Shown here in pieces: positions 36,728-46,221 of a DNA stretch of 64,000 nucleotides. The notes below the pieces were generated by a model that did not search any database, was not told where the DNA came from, and saw only the letters and a program-made list of their open reading frames with translations. The stretch's first letter is position 1. Each line of letters opens with the position of its first letter. The position numbers were made by a program, and so were the translations under genes. Source of the DNA: Pseudomonadota bacterium (GTDB lineage: Bacteria > Pseudomonadota > Gammaproteobacteria > Steroidobacterales > Woeseiaceae); NCBI GenBank assembly GCA_022560695.1, contig JADFSP010000011.1, positions 1 through 64,000 of the forward strand. The letters run 5' to 3'.

Positions 36728-37309
36728 TCAGGGACGGGCCATGCCGGAGAAGCCCATGAAGGCAAGCGACATGATCCCGGCCGTCATCAGGGCAATGGCT
36801 GTGCCGCGAAACGGCGCTGGAATGTCGGCGGCGTCGAGGCGCTCCCGCATCGCGGCAAACAAGATCAGGACGAGGGCGAATCCGCCGGCTGCTCCAAGTC
36901 CGAAGAACACCGATTGCACAAATCCCTTCGACTGCTGCACATTCAGTAGTGCAACGCCGAGCACCGCGCAGTTCGTCGCAATCAGCGGGATGAAAATGCC
37001 GAGGACCTGGTGCAGCAGGGGGCTGAGACGCCGCACCATGATCTCGGTGAACTGCACGCTCGCCGCTATAACGAGTATGAAAGTGATGGTGCGCAGGTAT
37101 TCGAGATCGAGTGGCACCAGCACGTATTCGTGCAGAAGATACGCGCTTGCCGATGACGTTGTCAGGACAAAAGCGGTTGCAAGTGACATGCCGGCCGCAG
37201 CCTCGAGATTGCGCGATACGCCCATGAATGGACACAGACCGAGGAAGCGCACGAGCACGAAGTTGTTGACCAACACCGTGCCGATGAGGATGACGATGAG
37301 CTCTGTCAT
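36728..37309 (-). CDS. rnfA: Electron transport complex subunit RnfA
   Basis: A 193-residue integral membrane subunit, first gene of the rnfABCDGE-nth operon. [36 protein letters not shown] and [20 protein letters not shown] carry the conserved Cys residues for the intramembrane [2Fe-2S] cluster shared with RnfE. The operon promoter should lie in the 90 bp before it, downstream of metG; I could not identify it and metG readthrough is possible. Confidence 0.97.
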   Translation of the reverse strand: MTELIVILIGTVLVNNFVLVRFLGLCPFMGVSRNLEAAAGMSLATAFVLTTSSASAYLLHEYVLVPLDLEYLRTITFILVIAASVQFTEIMVRRLSPLLHQVLGIFIPLIATNCAVLGVALLNVQQSKGFVQSVFFGLGAAGGFALVLILFAAMRERLDAADIPAPFRGTAIALMTAGIMSLAFMGFSGMARP

Positions 37310-37399
37310 GAATTAGTCCGGATTACGAATCCGCATTGTATGGTTTCGTGGCGCCTTCGTCGCGAGGTTTACCTGACGCGCATGCCGGGCGCGGTGCCA

Positions 37400-39085
37400 T
37401 CAATCGACCGATTGTTCGCCAGTTCCGGGGTTCGCGTCTTCTTTCGATTGCTCGACCATACGACTTACCTGCTTGGCCTCGACGCGGGTCAGCAACGGTT
37501 TGAATTTGTTGATCGACGTGCCCAGCAGGGGCGTTTCGGCATCGCTCCAATGCCAGCTGCGTTCACCAAGAAACGCCCGCGCATCGTCGGCGACGGCCGG
37601 CAAGACGGGCGCAAGGTAGATCATCAGGCTGCGGAAAAGATTAAGTCCCTGCGTGCAAACAGCCTGCACATCGGCAGTCGTCTTTTCGTCCTTGATCATG
37701 ATCCACGGTTTCTTGTCGTCGATGTAGCGATTTGCTTCATCCGCGAACGCCATGATCATCCGCATCGCCTTGGAGTATTCACGCTTCTCGTAGTGCTCGG
37801 CTATGGACCCGGAAGCTCCGGCAACCTGGCCGAATAGCGCATTGTCGTGCAGTGAAGGTGCAAGCTTGCCGTCAAAATTCTTGCTGATAAAGCCAGCGCA
37901 GCGGCTTGCAATATTGACGAGCTTGCCGATCAGGTCGGAGTTCACTCGCGCGATGAAATCATCGAGATTCAGATCGATGTCTTCGGTCGTCGGGCCGAGC
38001 TTGGCGGCGTAATAGTAGCGCAGGTAACTCGGATTCAAGTTGTCGAGATAGGTCCGCGCCTTGATGAATGTGCCACGGGACTTTGACATTTTCTGGCCGT
38101 TTACGGTCAGGAATCCATGTGCGAATACGCTGCCTGGTGTTCGGAAGCCTGCGCCCTCGAGGACAGCCGGCCAGAACAGCGTGTGGAAATACATAATGTC
38201 CTTGCCGATGAAATGGTAGACCTCGGTATCATGACCCGGACGCCAGTACTCGTCGAAATCCAGGTCGTCACGCCGATCGCAAAGATGTTTGAAGCTCGCG
38301 AGGTAGCCGACCGGTGCGTCGAGCCAGACATAGAAGTACTTGTTGTCCGTTCCTGGAATTTGGAAACCGAAGTAGGGCGCATCACGCGATATGTCCCAGT
38401 CGCGCAAGCCGGCATCGAACCACTCCTCGAGCTTGGCGAGGACGCTTTTCTCGAGTCTGGCAGAGGCCAGCCAGGCCTTCAGGCGTTTCTCGTATTTGCT
38501 CAATCGAAAGAAATAGTGCTCCGAATCACGCTTGACCGGAATCGTGCCGGACAACACCGAGACCGGATCGATCAAGTCCGCGGGCGAGTAGGTCGCGCCA
38601 CAGACCTCGCACGCGTCGCCATACTGGTCCTCGCTATCGCAGCGGGGGCAGGTACCGCGCACAAAGCGGTCGGGCAGGAACATGCCTTCCTTCTCGTCGT
38701 AGGCCTGTTCGATCGTACGCGTGTAGATATCGCCGACCTTCTGCAGCGCCTCGAATATTTCGATGACGAGCGCCTCGTTTTCGGGCGAGTGAGTCGTGTG
38801 AAAATTGTCGAAGTCGACGCCGAATGCGGCGAAATCCCTGACGAACTCCGCGCTGATGCGTTCCGTCAGGTCTTCCGGTGAAATGCCGAGCTCTCGTGCC
38901 TTGATCATGACCGGCGTGCCGTGCGCATCGCTGGCGCAGACATAGGTGCACTTGTGACCTCTGAGCTTTTGAAAGCGAACCCAGATATCCGTCTGCAGGT
39001 ACTCGACCAGGTGCCCCATATGGATCGAGCCGTTGGCATACGGCAATGCACTTGTGACGAGGATTTTGCGTGTTGTCCCGGACAT
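37400..39085 (-). CDS. metG: Methionyl-tRNA synthetase, form without the C-terminal dimerisation domain
   Basis: A 561-residue class I synthetase. HMGH near residue 24 and KMSKS ([10 protein letters not shown], about 331) form the ATP site. The zinc knuckle CPRC...CEVC lies at about 145-163 and the anticodon-binding helical domain is about 390-530. It stops soon after this domain; the Trbp111-like tRNA-binding/dimerisation domain of the 677-residue E. coli enzyme is missing, so the protein is probably monomeric. On the same strand, rnfA follows 90 bp downstream. Confidence 0.97.
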   Translation of the reverse strand: MSGTTRKILVTSALPYANGSIHMGHLVEYLQTDIWVRFQKLRGHKCTYVCASDAHGTPVMIKARELGISPEDLTERISAEFVRDFAAFGVDFDNFHTTHSPENEALVIEIFEALQKVGDIYTRTIEQAYDEKEGMFLPDRFVRGTCPRCDSEDQYGDACEVCGATYSPADLIDPVSVLSGTIPVKRDSEHYFFRLSKYEKRLKAWLASARLEKSVLAKLEEWFDAGLRDWDISRDAPYFGFQIPGTDNKYFYVWLDAPVGYLASFKHLCDRRDDLDFDEYWRPGHDTEVYHFIGKDIMYFHTLFWPAVLEGAGFRTPGSVFAHGFLTVNGQKMSKSRGTFIKARTYLDNLNPSYLRYYYAAKLGPTTEDIDLNLDDFIARVNSDLIGKLVNIASRCAGFISKNFDGKLAPSLHDNALFGQVAGASGSIAEHYEKREYSKAMRMIMAFADEANRYIDDKKPWIMIKDEKTTADVQAVCTQGLNLFRSLMIYLAPVLPAVADDARAFLGERSWHWSDAETPLLGTSINKFKPLLTRVEAKQVSRMVEQSKEDANPGTGEQSVD

Positions 39086-39181
39086 GCGGCTGGCTACGAT
39101 GACTGCTCGTTTAAAGGTCGCGATTATGCCATGCGTTGTCTCACGCTACGTGACTTTGTCGGCGTAGCTCCCTGTCCGCTA

Positions 39182-40243
39182 TCACTTGTCGTCCTTGACC
39201 TTTTGAAATTTGGCTTTGTCGTTCGCGTACTGGTACGCGTCGCGGCCGGAAATCCAGGCTTTTTCGACGAGCTCCAGAAGCGCCGAATCCATTGTCTGCA
39301 TGCCGACGCTGCCGCCGCTCTGCATTGCCGTTTCGAGCTGGTCGAGCTTGCCCTGGCGGATGAGGTTCGCGACGGCCGGCGTGTTGATGAGGACCTCAAG
39401 TGCCGCAACACGTCCTGGCTTGCCTTTCGTTGGCAATAGCTGCTGTGATACCACCCCGCGCAGCGACGTCGACAGCATCGTGCGAATGTGGCTTTGTTTG
39501 TCGGGCGGAAACGAGTTGATGATGCGGTCGACGGTCGGACCGGCGCCGTTGGTGTGCAGCGTGCCCATGACAAGAATACCCATCTCGGCCGCTGTGACGG
39601 CGATGCTGATCGTTTCAAGGTCGCGCATCTCGCCAACGAGAATAACGTCCGGATCCTCGCGTAACGCCGACCGCAATGCTTCGGCGAAGCTGCCGCTGTG
39701 CACACCGATTTCGCGTTGGCTGATCAGGCAATTCTGGCGTTTGTGCACGAATTCGATCGGATCCTCAATCGTCAGGATATGGCCCTTGAGTCGTTTGTTC
39801 AGAGAGTCGATCATTGCTGCAAGGGTCGTCGATTTGCCCGAACCGGTCTTGCCGGTGACCAGGATCATGCCTTGTGTATGTCGGCAAAGATCATGAATGA
39901 CTTTCGGCATATTGAGGTCTTCAAGCGTTAACGCCGTTGACGGGATCGTGCGGAAAATAGCGCCGACGCCGTTCAGGTGGCGAAACGTGTTGACACGAAA
40001 CCGGGACACATCGGGAATCTCATATGCGAAGTCCGCAGCGTCGTCCTCGTCGAACGCACGTTGGGTCGTGCCGTCCATGATCTCGTTCATGGCCTCTTTG
40101 ACGAATTCAGTCGTCAGTTCCTCATTCACCATGATCTTGAGGCTGCCGTGCACACGAACACGCACTGGATCGCCCGACACGAAGTGCAGATCGGATGCCT
40201 TTTCTTTCAGCGCGCGGGTCAAATATTCGTCGATCTTGTTCAC
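39182..40243 (-). CDS. PilT-type retraction ATPase, second of a pair
   Basis: A 353-residue hexameric pilus-retraction ATPase. Walker A is GKTGSGKST (about 129-137, with Lys replacing the usual Pro of PilT), the Asp box is TIEDPIEFVH, Walker B is ILVGEMRDLETI and the His box is LVMGTLHTN. The C-terminal AVANLIRQGKLDQLETAMQSGG and GMQTMD match PilT rather than PilU. It overlaps the upstream PilT-type gene by 4 bases. The usual yggS/proC neighbourhood of the main pilT-pilU is absent, so it is probably a paralogue. Confidence 0.92.
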   Translation of the reverse strand: MNKIDEYLTRALKEKASDLHFVSGDPVRVRVHGSLKIMVNEELTTEFVKEAMNEIMDGTTQRAFDEDDAADFAYEIPDVSRFRVNTFRHLNGVGAIFRTIPSTALTLEDLNMPKVIHDLCRHTQGMILVTGKTGSGKSTTLAAMIDSLNKRLKGHILTIEDPIEFVHKRQNCLISQREIGVHSGSFAEALRSALREDPDVILVGEMRDLETISIAVTAAEMGILVMGTLHTNGAGPTVDRIINSFPPDKQSHIRTMLSTSLRGVVSQQLLPTKGKPGRVAALEVLINTPAVANLIRQGKLDQLETAMQSGGSVGMQTMDSALLELVEKAWISGRDAYQYANDKAKFQKVKDDK

Positions 40244-41349
40244 TGACTGTCCTCGGCGTCGTCGACGGCATCGAATATCGGCATAATCTCGGTATCGGTC
40301 ACGAAACGCTGGAATTTTTTCTTGTCGTTCGCGAAGCGAAATGCGTCGTCGGGGTCAATTTCCTTTGCCTGAATAGCCTCGATCAGGGTGGGATCCAGCA
40401 GTTGCATGCCGTATTCCTTGCCGGTCTGCAATTGCGATGGAATCTGATGCGTTTGATCGGATGCGATCAGTTTCGAAATGGCACGGTTGTTAACCAGGAT
40501 TTCGACGATCGCGCGCCGGCTGCGCCCGTCGGGGGTCTTGACAAGAACCTGCGTGACCACAGCCTTGAGGCTCATTGACAGGAACGACTTGGTTTGCTCG
40601 CGAAGCTCGCCGGGAAGAGCGTCGATGATACGGTCAATGGTCTTCACGGCGCCAGTCGTGTGCAGCGTACCCAGGACGAGGTGGCCGGTTTCGGCCGCAG
40701 TCATCGCCATCATTATCGTTTCGGCATCGCGTAACTCGCCAACGAGAATGACATCGGGATCCTCGCGCAAGGCGGATCGCACGCCATCGGCGAAGCTACG
40801 CACGTGCGTGCCGACTTCGCGCTGAATGATCTGGCAATTCTTGCTCGGATGCACGAATTCGATGGGATCCTCGAGGCTGATGATGTTGAGGTCGCGAGTC
40901 ATGTTGAGATGATTGACCATTGCGGCGAGCGTCGTTGACTTGCCGGTTCCGGTCGATCCCGTAACGAGCACCATGCCCTGGTGATAGTTACAAAAATCGG
41001 TGAGGACCGACGGCATGTTCAGCTCCTCGAGTGTTGGAACGTTGCCCGGGATATGCCGAAACACGGCGCCGTAGCCGGTTTCCTTGCGAAAGACATTGAC
41101 GCGGTAACGACCACTTTCCTTGCCGACATAGGAAAAATCGACGTCGTGCCCGGCCTCCAGACTTTCTTTTTGATTCGCCGTCAGAATTTCGCGAATGTAG
41201 GATTCGAGTTCGGTATTCGACAGATCGCGGAATTTGATCGGCATCAGATCGCCGTTCATGCGCAGCATCGGGGGCACGCCAACGGCGAGGTGCACGTCCG
41301 AACATCCCTGCGCGAGGCCGAGCTTGAGGAAGGCGTCTATACGAGCCAT
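40240..41349 (-). CDS. PilT-type retraction ATPase, first of a pair
   Basis: A 369-residue ATPase of the same family, with Walker A GSTGTGKST, SLEDPIEFVHPSKNCQIIQREVGTH, Walker B ILVGELRDAETI and LVLGTLHTTGAVKTIDRI. It ends in an acidic tail (about 350-369, VDDAEDSQ) not usual for PilT, possibly an interaction or phosphorylation region. It is cotranslated with the second PilT-type gene and lies 100 bp downstream of the HEAT-kinase gene on the same strand. Confidence 0.92.
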   Translation of the reverse strand: MARIDAFLKLGLAQGCSDVHLAVGVPPMLRMNGDLMPIKFRDLSNTELESYIREILTANQKESLEAGHDVDFSYVGKESGRYRVNVFRKETGYGAVFRHIPGNVPTLEELNMPSVLTDFCNYHQGMVLVTGSTGTGKSTTLAAMVNHLNMTRDLNIISLEDPIEFVHPSKNCQIIQREVGTHVRSFADGVRSALREDPDVILVGELRDAETIMMAMTAAETGHLVLGTLHTTGAVKTIDRIIDALPGELREQTKSFLSMSLKAVVTQVLVKTPDGRSRRAIVEILVNNRAISKLIASDQTHQIPSQLQTGKEYGMQLLDPTLIEAIQAKEIDPDDAFRFANDKKKFQRFVTDTEIMPIFDAVDDAEDSQ

Positions 41350-41449
41350 GGAACGACTGTTAACCCCGGAAATCAGGAAGTTATGTCTATCCTAGGTGGA
41401 ATTCCGGCTCCGTTCCAGAGCGACATCACATTTTGGCAAGATTTGCGGG

Positions 41450-43870
41450 CTAGGCGCTGATTGCGTCGAGTCCGTCGGTCAATTCGGGCATCGACTGCTG
41501 GCGCTTGGTCTTGTCGACCGACATGGCCTGGGTAATCAATGCAACGTACTCGTCCGGAACGTCCTTATTGATTTCCTGGATCGGCTTGGCCTTGCCCTGC
41601 ACATGCTGGTACATCACCGACATGTGATCGCCGCGGCTGTATGGCGGAACGCCGGTCACCATCTCGTACATGATTACGCCGATACTGTAGATATCCGCCG
41701 TTTCATCAACCTTCTTGCCGAGTATCTGCTCGGGCGCCATGTATTTCGGTGAACCGATGACGTAACCGGTCTTGGTCAGCTGTGTGTCGCCGCTGCTGGC
41801 CGCGGCCGCGACGCCAAAGTCCACTATTTTCAGCAGTCTTTCGTCGTTGACGAGAATATTCGCGGGCTTGAGGTCACGATGGATGACCCCGGCCTCGTGG
41901 GCAACGGTCATGCCGATCGCCATGTCGCGCGAGAACTGCAATGCCCTTTCCATGTCCAGGGGCTTGCTGTCGGGAATTTCGCCGGACAGGGTATGTGAGG
42001 GAAAATACTCCATCGAAATCGCGTAACAACCCTGCAGGCTCAGGAAGTCGTAAATACGAATTATATTGCGGTGCGTGATTTTTCGTGAGTAACGCAGCTC
42101 ATGGACGAATCGCTTCAACATTTCCTCGTCCGAGGAGATGTTGGGGTTCAGGAATTTGAGGATCAGGTGCTCGTCGACGACCTCGTCCTGCATGAGCAGC
42201 ACGGTGCCAAACGCTCCCTTGCCGATTTTCTCGAGGAACTTGTAACGTCCGTCGATAACGTCACCTGGTTTGAGTTTGGACACATCGAGAATTGCCGTTG
42301 GCGCCGCATCCGGTGCTGCCGATTCGGCGATCGTACTTGCGTGAGCGTCGAGAAGTTTCTCGAGATCCTCTTTCTCGAGCAGCAATGTCTTGGTGTGTTC
42401 GCCAATTTTCTGCGCGCGAACATTTTCGGCGACGACGGTCTCCGAGTAGCGGGCGTCCAGATCCCTGAGTGCCTTGTCAGCACTGTTGATAATTGTTGCA
42501 TCGTCTGATTGTTTGACCTTGCGCAATACGCCGCGAATCGTTTCGGCGTGTGACTCATCTGCGAGCTTTGCCAGCGCCCTGATTGCCTCGACTTGAATGT
42601 CGCGCTCCGGACTCTGCAGCATTGGCAGGATTTTGGCGATGTGCTTGTGATTGCCGAGCTTCGACAGGGCACGAATGACGACGGTGTCCGTCTTGGCATT
42701 TTGTCCCAGCATCGATTCGAGCTTCGGCAGCGCCTTTGGGCTGCCGATCTCGGTCAATGCATCCACGGCGCGCTCACGCACCCACCAGTCGTCGTCGTCG
42801 GTCGCTGTAATCAGGTGATCAACAGCCCGCTCGTCCTTGGTTGCATTCAGAATCTCGATGGCGGTACGGCGAATTTCCTGATCTTCGTGCTGGATCAGCG
42901 CCACGACGGAATCGACGACCTTCGGCCCGCCAATTTCGGCCAACGCATCGCCGGCTCGCGAACGGACCCACCAATCATCGTCCTTGATGGCCTCCAGCAG
43001 GTCCTTGACGGAGTTGACGTTACCAACCTTATTGAGAACCTCAACGGCAGCGCGGCGCGCGTACTCGGATTCGTCCTTGAGCGCCGGCAACAGATACTTG
43101 ACTGTGTCCGGGTGATTGATCTTGACCATGACGTCGACGGCCTTGCTCTGCACGTCCAGATCGGGATCTTGCAGCATCCTGCTGACCGGCTCGATGTTGA
43201 CATTGCCGCGACGCGTAGCGAGCGCACCGAGGGCCGCCCCACGCACCATCTTGTTGGTGTCCTTGAGCTGCATTTCGAGCGCGTGGTTGATTTCCGGCCT
43301 GTCAAATTTGGAGAGCAGATTGATCAGGTGAATCTTGATGATCGTGTCTTTGCCGCCCATGCGCGCGATCAGGTCCGGGACCATTTCCGGCTTAATCATT
43401 TCCTCGATGATCTTGAAGATCGCTGCTTTTTCGTTGGTGTCGAGTTCATAACAGCGCTGCAACAACTCGTGCACGCTCAGATCCTGTTTATGCACGCGCA
43501 GGATTTCGATCAGCGCCGGCTTGGATACCTCGTCGTCCTCGAAGAAATCGAGTAATTTGTTGGCGTTGTAACTGGTCGCGCTGGACAGCGCCCACGCCGT
43601 TCCCGAGACAACGCGCTCATTGCCATCCGCGAGTCCGTCCTTGAACAGGCCGAGCGTCTTGTCGTTGACGAGATCGGAAAGAATGTCGACGAAAATCATC
43701 GTGTGCGTCTTGTCCGACATGGCGAGTGCATCGATGACCTTGGGGATGGCCTTGGCCCCGGCGTTCTTGATGCGATTCATGAGTTTCGTCGCGGCCGGTG
43801 AGTTCGGGTCCTGTTCCGCGATGAGTTGCGATATCAGTTGATCAGCCCTGAAGGCGCCGAAGAAACTCAT
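41450..43870 (-). CDS. HEAT-repeat Ser/Thr protein kinase
   Basis: An 806-residue soluble protein. Residues about 1-470 are HEAT-type alpha repeats of roughly 31 residues, several with the tandem motif DDDWWVRxRAxDALxEIG. A linker follows (about 470-535). A eukaryotic-like kinase domain spans 541-800: GKGAFGTV glycine loop, Lys572, HRDLKPANIL with catalytic Asp666, DFG Asp684 and YMAPEQ. All catalytic residues are present, so it should be active. There is no membrane segment, FHA or PASTA domain. It lies 100 bp upstream of two PilT-type ATPase genes on the same strand, which suggests it regulates them or the pilus machinery. Confidence 0.93.
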   Translation of the reverse strand: MSFFGAFRADQLISQLIAEQDPNSPAATKLMNRIKNAGAKAIPKVIDALAMSDKTHTMIFVDILSDLVNDKTLGLFKDGLADGNERVVSGTAWALSSATSYNANKLLDFFEDDEVSKPALIEILRVHKQDLSVHELLQRCYELDTNEKAAIFKIIEEMIKPEMVPDLIARMGGKDTIIKIHLINLLSKFDRPEINHALEMQLKDTNKMVRGAALGALATRRGNVNIEPVSRMLQDPDLDVQSKAVDVMVKINHPDTVKYLLPALKDESEYARRAAVEVLNKVGNVNSVKDLLEAIKDDDWWVRSRAGDALAEIGGPKVVDSVVALIQHEDQEIRRTAIEILNATKDERAVDHLITATDDDDWWVRERAVDALTEIGSPKALPKLESMLGQNAKTDTVVIRALSKLGNHKHIAKILPMLQSPERDIQVEAIRALAKLADESHAETIRGVLRKVKQSDDATIINSADKALRDLDARYSETVVAENVRAQKIGEHTKTLLLEKEDLEKLLDAHASTIAESAAPDAAPTAILDVSKLKPGDVIDGRYKFLEKIGKGAFGTVLLMQDEVVDEHLILKFLNPNISSDEEMLKRFVHELRYSRKITHRNIIRIYDFLSLQGCYAISMEYFPSHTLSGEIPDSKPLDMERALQFSRDMAIGMTVAHEAGVIHRDLKPANILVNDERLLKIVDFGVAAAASSGDTQLTKTGYVIGSPKYMAPEQILGKKVDETADIYSIGVIMYEMVTGVPPYSRGDHMSVMYQHVQGKAKPIQEINKDVPDEYVALITQAMSVDKTKRQQSMPELTDGLDAISA

Positions 43871-44252
43871 CTCAGCCGGCCGACATCGGGGAGCACGTCA
43901 CAGCGATGCATGACACGCCCTGGGCGCCGGCATCCGGCCTCCCTGCGCGTGACATACTGCAAGTTCTACGTCTTTGAACAGCCAATTGCTTCGCTCAAGC
44001 TCCGGCCGACGTCGCGCCCGATGGCAGGAAATGGATACGATGTCATTCCGGTGTTTTGCCCCGATGCGGCATTATGCCACATCGCCCTTTCGCGCATTCT
44101 TGCTACAAGCCTTGAAAATACAGGCCTCTGGCGTTTCCGGCCAAACGATGATGCAATACACCGCTGCGGATTCACGTTCGCTACAATGTGCGCTCGATTG
44201 TCTCCATATGGGGACAATCGAGTGAATTTTACCTAATACGAGCGATTGAAGT
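43871..44252. other. 382-bp divergent region between the HEAT-kinase and mrp
   Basis: No gene is supported here. It should contain the promoters of the kinase-pil transcript (minus) and of mrp-dcd (plus). A TACAAT hexamer at 44182-44187 could be a -10 box for mrp but lacks a convincing -35. The one clear structure is the 30-bp palindrome at 44193-44222. Confidence 0.5.
44193..44222. promoter_or_regulatory. 30-bp palindrome 30 bases upstream of mrp
   Basis: CTCGATTGTC and GACAATCGAG form perfect 10-bp arms around T-CCATATGG-G, itself a palindrome, so nearly the whole 30 bp is symmetric. No T-run follows. It lies just after a possible -10 hexamer, a position suited to a repressor operator or a leader hairpin for mrp. 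The regulator is unknown. Confidence 0.5.
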
Positions 44253-45347
44253 GTGACGGTGTCATCAGAATCGGACGTGAAGAAATTTATCGGATCCATC
44301 GAGCTGCCGGGGCTCGATCTTGCGGTCGGCAAGGTTGGGCGAATCGTCGATGCCACGGTCTCGGACGACCGCGCCGCCGTTGAGATCGAGCTCGGTTTTC
44401 CGGCCGCGCGGACGCATCCTGCCTGGTGCGATTACATCGCCTCAGCCGTGCGGTCCGAGACCGGTGTGGCCGGCGTCGACGTGTCGCTGACGACTCGCAT
44501 CGTCGCACACGGCGTGCAGCGGAATCTCAAGCCGATCGCCGAGGTTCGCAATATTATCGCCGTGGCATCGGGCAAGGGCGGTGTCGGCAAATCCACCGTT
44601 GCCGTCAACCTGGCGCTGGCGCTGGCTGCCGACGGCGCATCGACCGGGCTGCTGGACGCCGATATCTACGGACCCAGCCAGCCGCACATGGTCGGGCTCG
44701 CCGGTTCGCAACCGACCAGTGAAGATGGCAAGACGATGCGGCCGATGGAAGCCCTGGGGCTGCAGGTAATGTCGATTGGATTCCTGATCGATGCCGACCA
44801 GCCCATGGTCTGGCGTGGACCGATGGTGACATCGGCACTGAATCAGCTGCTGTTGCAGACGCAGTGGTCGGATCTCGACTACCTGATCGTCGACATGCCG
44901 CCGGGTACCGGCGACATTCAGTTGACCCTTTCGCAACAGGTCCCGGTCTCCGGCGCGGTGATCGTGACGACACCGCAGGACATTGCATTGCTGGATGCAC
45001 GCAAGGGACTTGCGATGTTTCGCAAGGTGTCGATTCCCGTCCTCGGCGTCATCGAGAATATGAGCACGCATATCTGTTCGAATTGCGGACAGGAGGAAGC
45101 GATTTTCGGCGCTGGTGGCGGAGACCGGATGGCCGAGGATTTCGACGTGCAGCTGCTGGCTAAGCTACCTCTCGACATCCGCATTCGAGAACAGGCCGAC
45201 TCCGGCCGACCGACCGTCGTCGCGGACCCCGAATCGGATGTCGCAGGAGCCTATAGCAATGCCGCACGACGCATGACGGCATTGCTGGCGATGCAAGGTA
45301 AAGACTACAGCAGCAAATTCCCCAAGATCGTTGTCGAGCAGAGTTAA
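44253..45347 (+). CDS. mrp: Mrp/ApbC family Fe-S cluster carrier ATPase
   Basis: A 364-residue P-loop ATPase that carries [4Fe-4S] clusters to apo-proteins. It has an N-terminal DUF59 domain (about 8-80), the deviant Walker A SGKGGVGKST (about 107-116), DADIYGPSQPHM, DMPPGTGD and the cluster-binding CSNC near 274. The start is GTG 44253 (a second GTG two codons on is possible). dcd begins immediately after its stop. The mrp-metG adjacency seen in relatives is broken here by the pil-kinase block. Confidence 0.95.
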   Translation: MTVSSESDVKKFIGSIELPGLDLAVGKVGRIVDATVSDDRAAVEIELGFPAARTHPAWCDYIASAVRSETGVAGVDVSLTTRIVAHGVQRNLKPIAEVRNIIAVASGKGGVGKSTVAVNLALALAADGASTGLLDADIYGPSQPHMVGLAGSQPTSEDGKTMRPMEALGLQVMSIGFLIDADQPMVWRGPMVTSALNQLLLQTQWSDLDYLIVDMPPGTGDIQLTLSQQVPVSGAVIVTTPQDIALLDARKGLAMFRKVSIPVLGVIENMSTHICSNCGQEEAIFGAGGGDRMAEDFDVQLLAKLPLDIRIREQADSGRPTVVADPESDVAGAYSNAARRMTALLAMQGKDYSSKFPKIVVEQS

Positions 45348-45914
45348 TTGAGTATCAAGTCGGACCGCTGGATTTGCCGCATGGCGCAAAAGCACGCCAT
45401 GATCGAGCCGTTCGAGCCGCGGCAGGTGCGACATAACGGGAACCAGCGCATCATCTCCTACGGCACGTCCAGCTACGGCTACGATGTGCGTTGCTCCGAC
45501 GAGTTCAAGATTTTTACGAACATCAATTCAGCCATCGTCGACCCGAAAGCATTCGATCAGACAAGCTTTGTCGATATGACAGGTGACGTATGCGTCATAC
45601 CGCCGAATTCTTTCGTACTGGCGCGGACTGTCGAGTATTTTCGAATACCGAGAAATGTACTGACGATCTGTCTCGGCAAGTCGACGTATGCACGCTGCGG
45701 CATCATTGTGAACGTGACGCCCCTGGAACCGGAATGGGAAGGTCACGTAACCCTTGAGTTCTCGAACACGACGCCATTGCCGGCCAAGATCTACGCCAAC
45801 GAAGGTGTCGCGCAAATGCTGTTCCTGGAATCCGACGAGGACTGTGAAACGTCGTACAAGGATCGTGGCGGCAAGTACCAGGGTCAGACAGGCGTGACTC
45901 TGCCCAAGGCCTGA
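45348..45914 (+). CDS. dcd: dCTP deaminase
   Basis: A 188-residue trimeric enzyme that converts dCTP to dUTP for thymidylate synthesis. It has [37 protein letters not shown] (with the catalytic Glu) and [22 protein letters not shown]. It belongs to the proteobacterial group whose N-terminus reads MSIKSD-W, which supports the TTG start at 45348 directly after the mrp stop. The deaminase product is dUTP; no dut gene is in the window. A 293-bp inverted-repeat element begins 14 bp past its stop. Confidence 0.95.
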   Translation: MSIKSDRWICRMAQKHAMIEPFEPRQVRHNGNQRIISYGTSSYGYDVRCSDEFKIFTNINSAIVDPKAFDQTSFVDMTGDVCVIPPNSFVLARTVEYFRIPRNVLTICLGKSTYARCGIIVNVTPLEPEWEGHVTLEFSNTTPLPAKIYANEGVAQMLFLESDEDCETSYKDRGGKYQGQTGVTLPKA

Positions 45915-45928
45915 CCGGACAGGACGCA

Positions 45929-46221
45929 AGGGAACCTCTGATCAATTATCTCGCGGCTGCGCCGGTGGCGGATCGTTCGAAGAACCAGGCGCGATGGCGA
46001 AAACATACCCATAGGTCTGTCGAGCCGTCGCAACGCCGTTATTCGGGCGATCCGCCCCGGCCCGATAGAAGTGTTGGTGTATCAACGGGTTGCGCACCAG
46101 TTGCGCCGATACTGTGTTGCGGCTCTCGACAAGGACGGCGGCCATTACCGTCGAACCGCGCCGTGTCTCGGCGCAACTGGGCACGCAACGCAGTCACGAT
46201 ATAATTGATCAGAGGTTCCCT
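45929..46221. mobile_element. 293-bp MITE-like element with perfect 21-bp terminal inverted repeats
   Basis: Arms at 45929-45949 and 46201-46221 are perfect inverted repeats that begin AGGGAACCTCTGATC. The match continues imperfectly another 12 or so bases inward. The interior has no transposase motif; its short frames run into the arms and are unconvincing. No clear target-site duplication is visible, so either the insertion is old or the true ends differ by a base or two. The right arm overlaps the purN stop codon. I could not assign it to an IS family. Confidence 0.75.

Noticed and set aside
42593..43555. Plus-strand frame of 320 codons
   Set aside because: It is antisense to the HEAT repeats; its apparent periodicity only mirrors the repeats on the other strand.
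45942..46184. 80-codon minus frame inside the inverted-repeat element
   Set aside because: It has no transposase motif, its end lies in the repeat arm, and there is no ribosome site. It is probably fortuitous.
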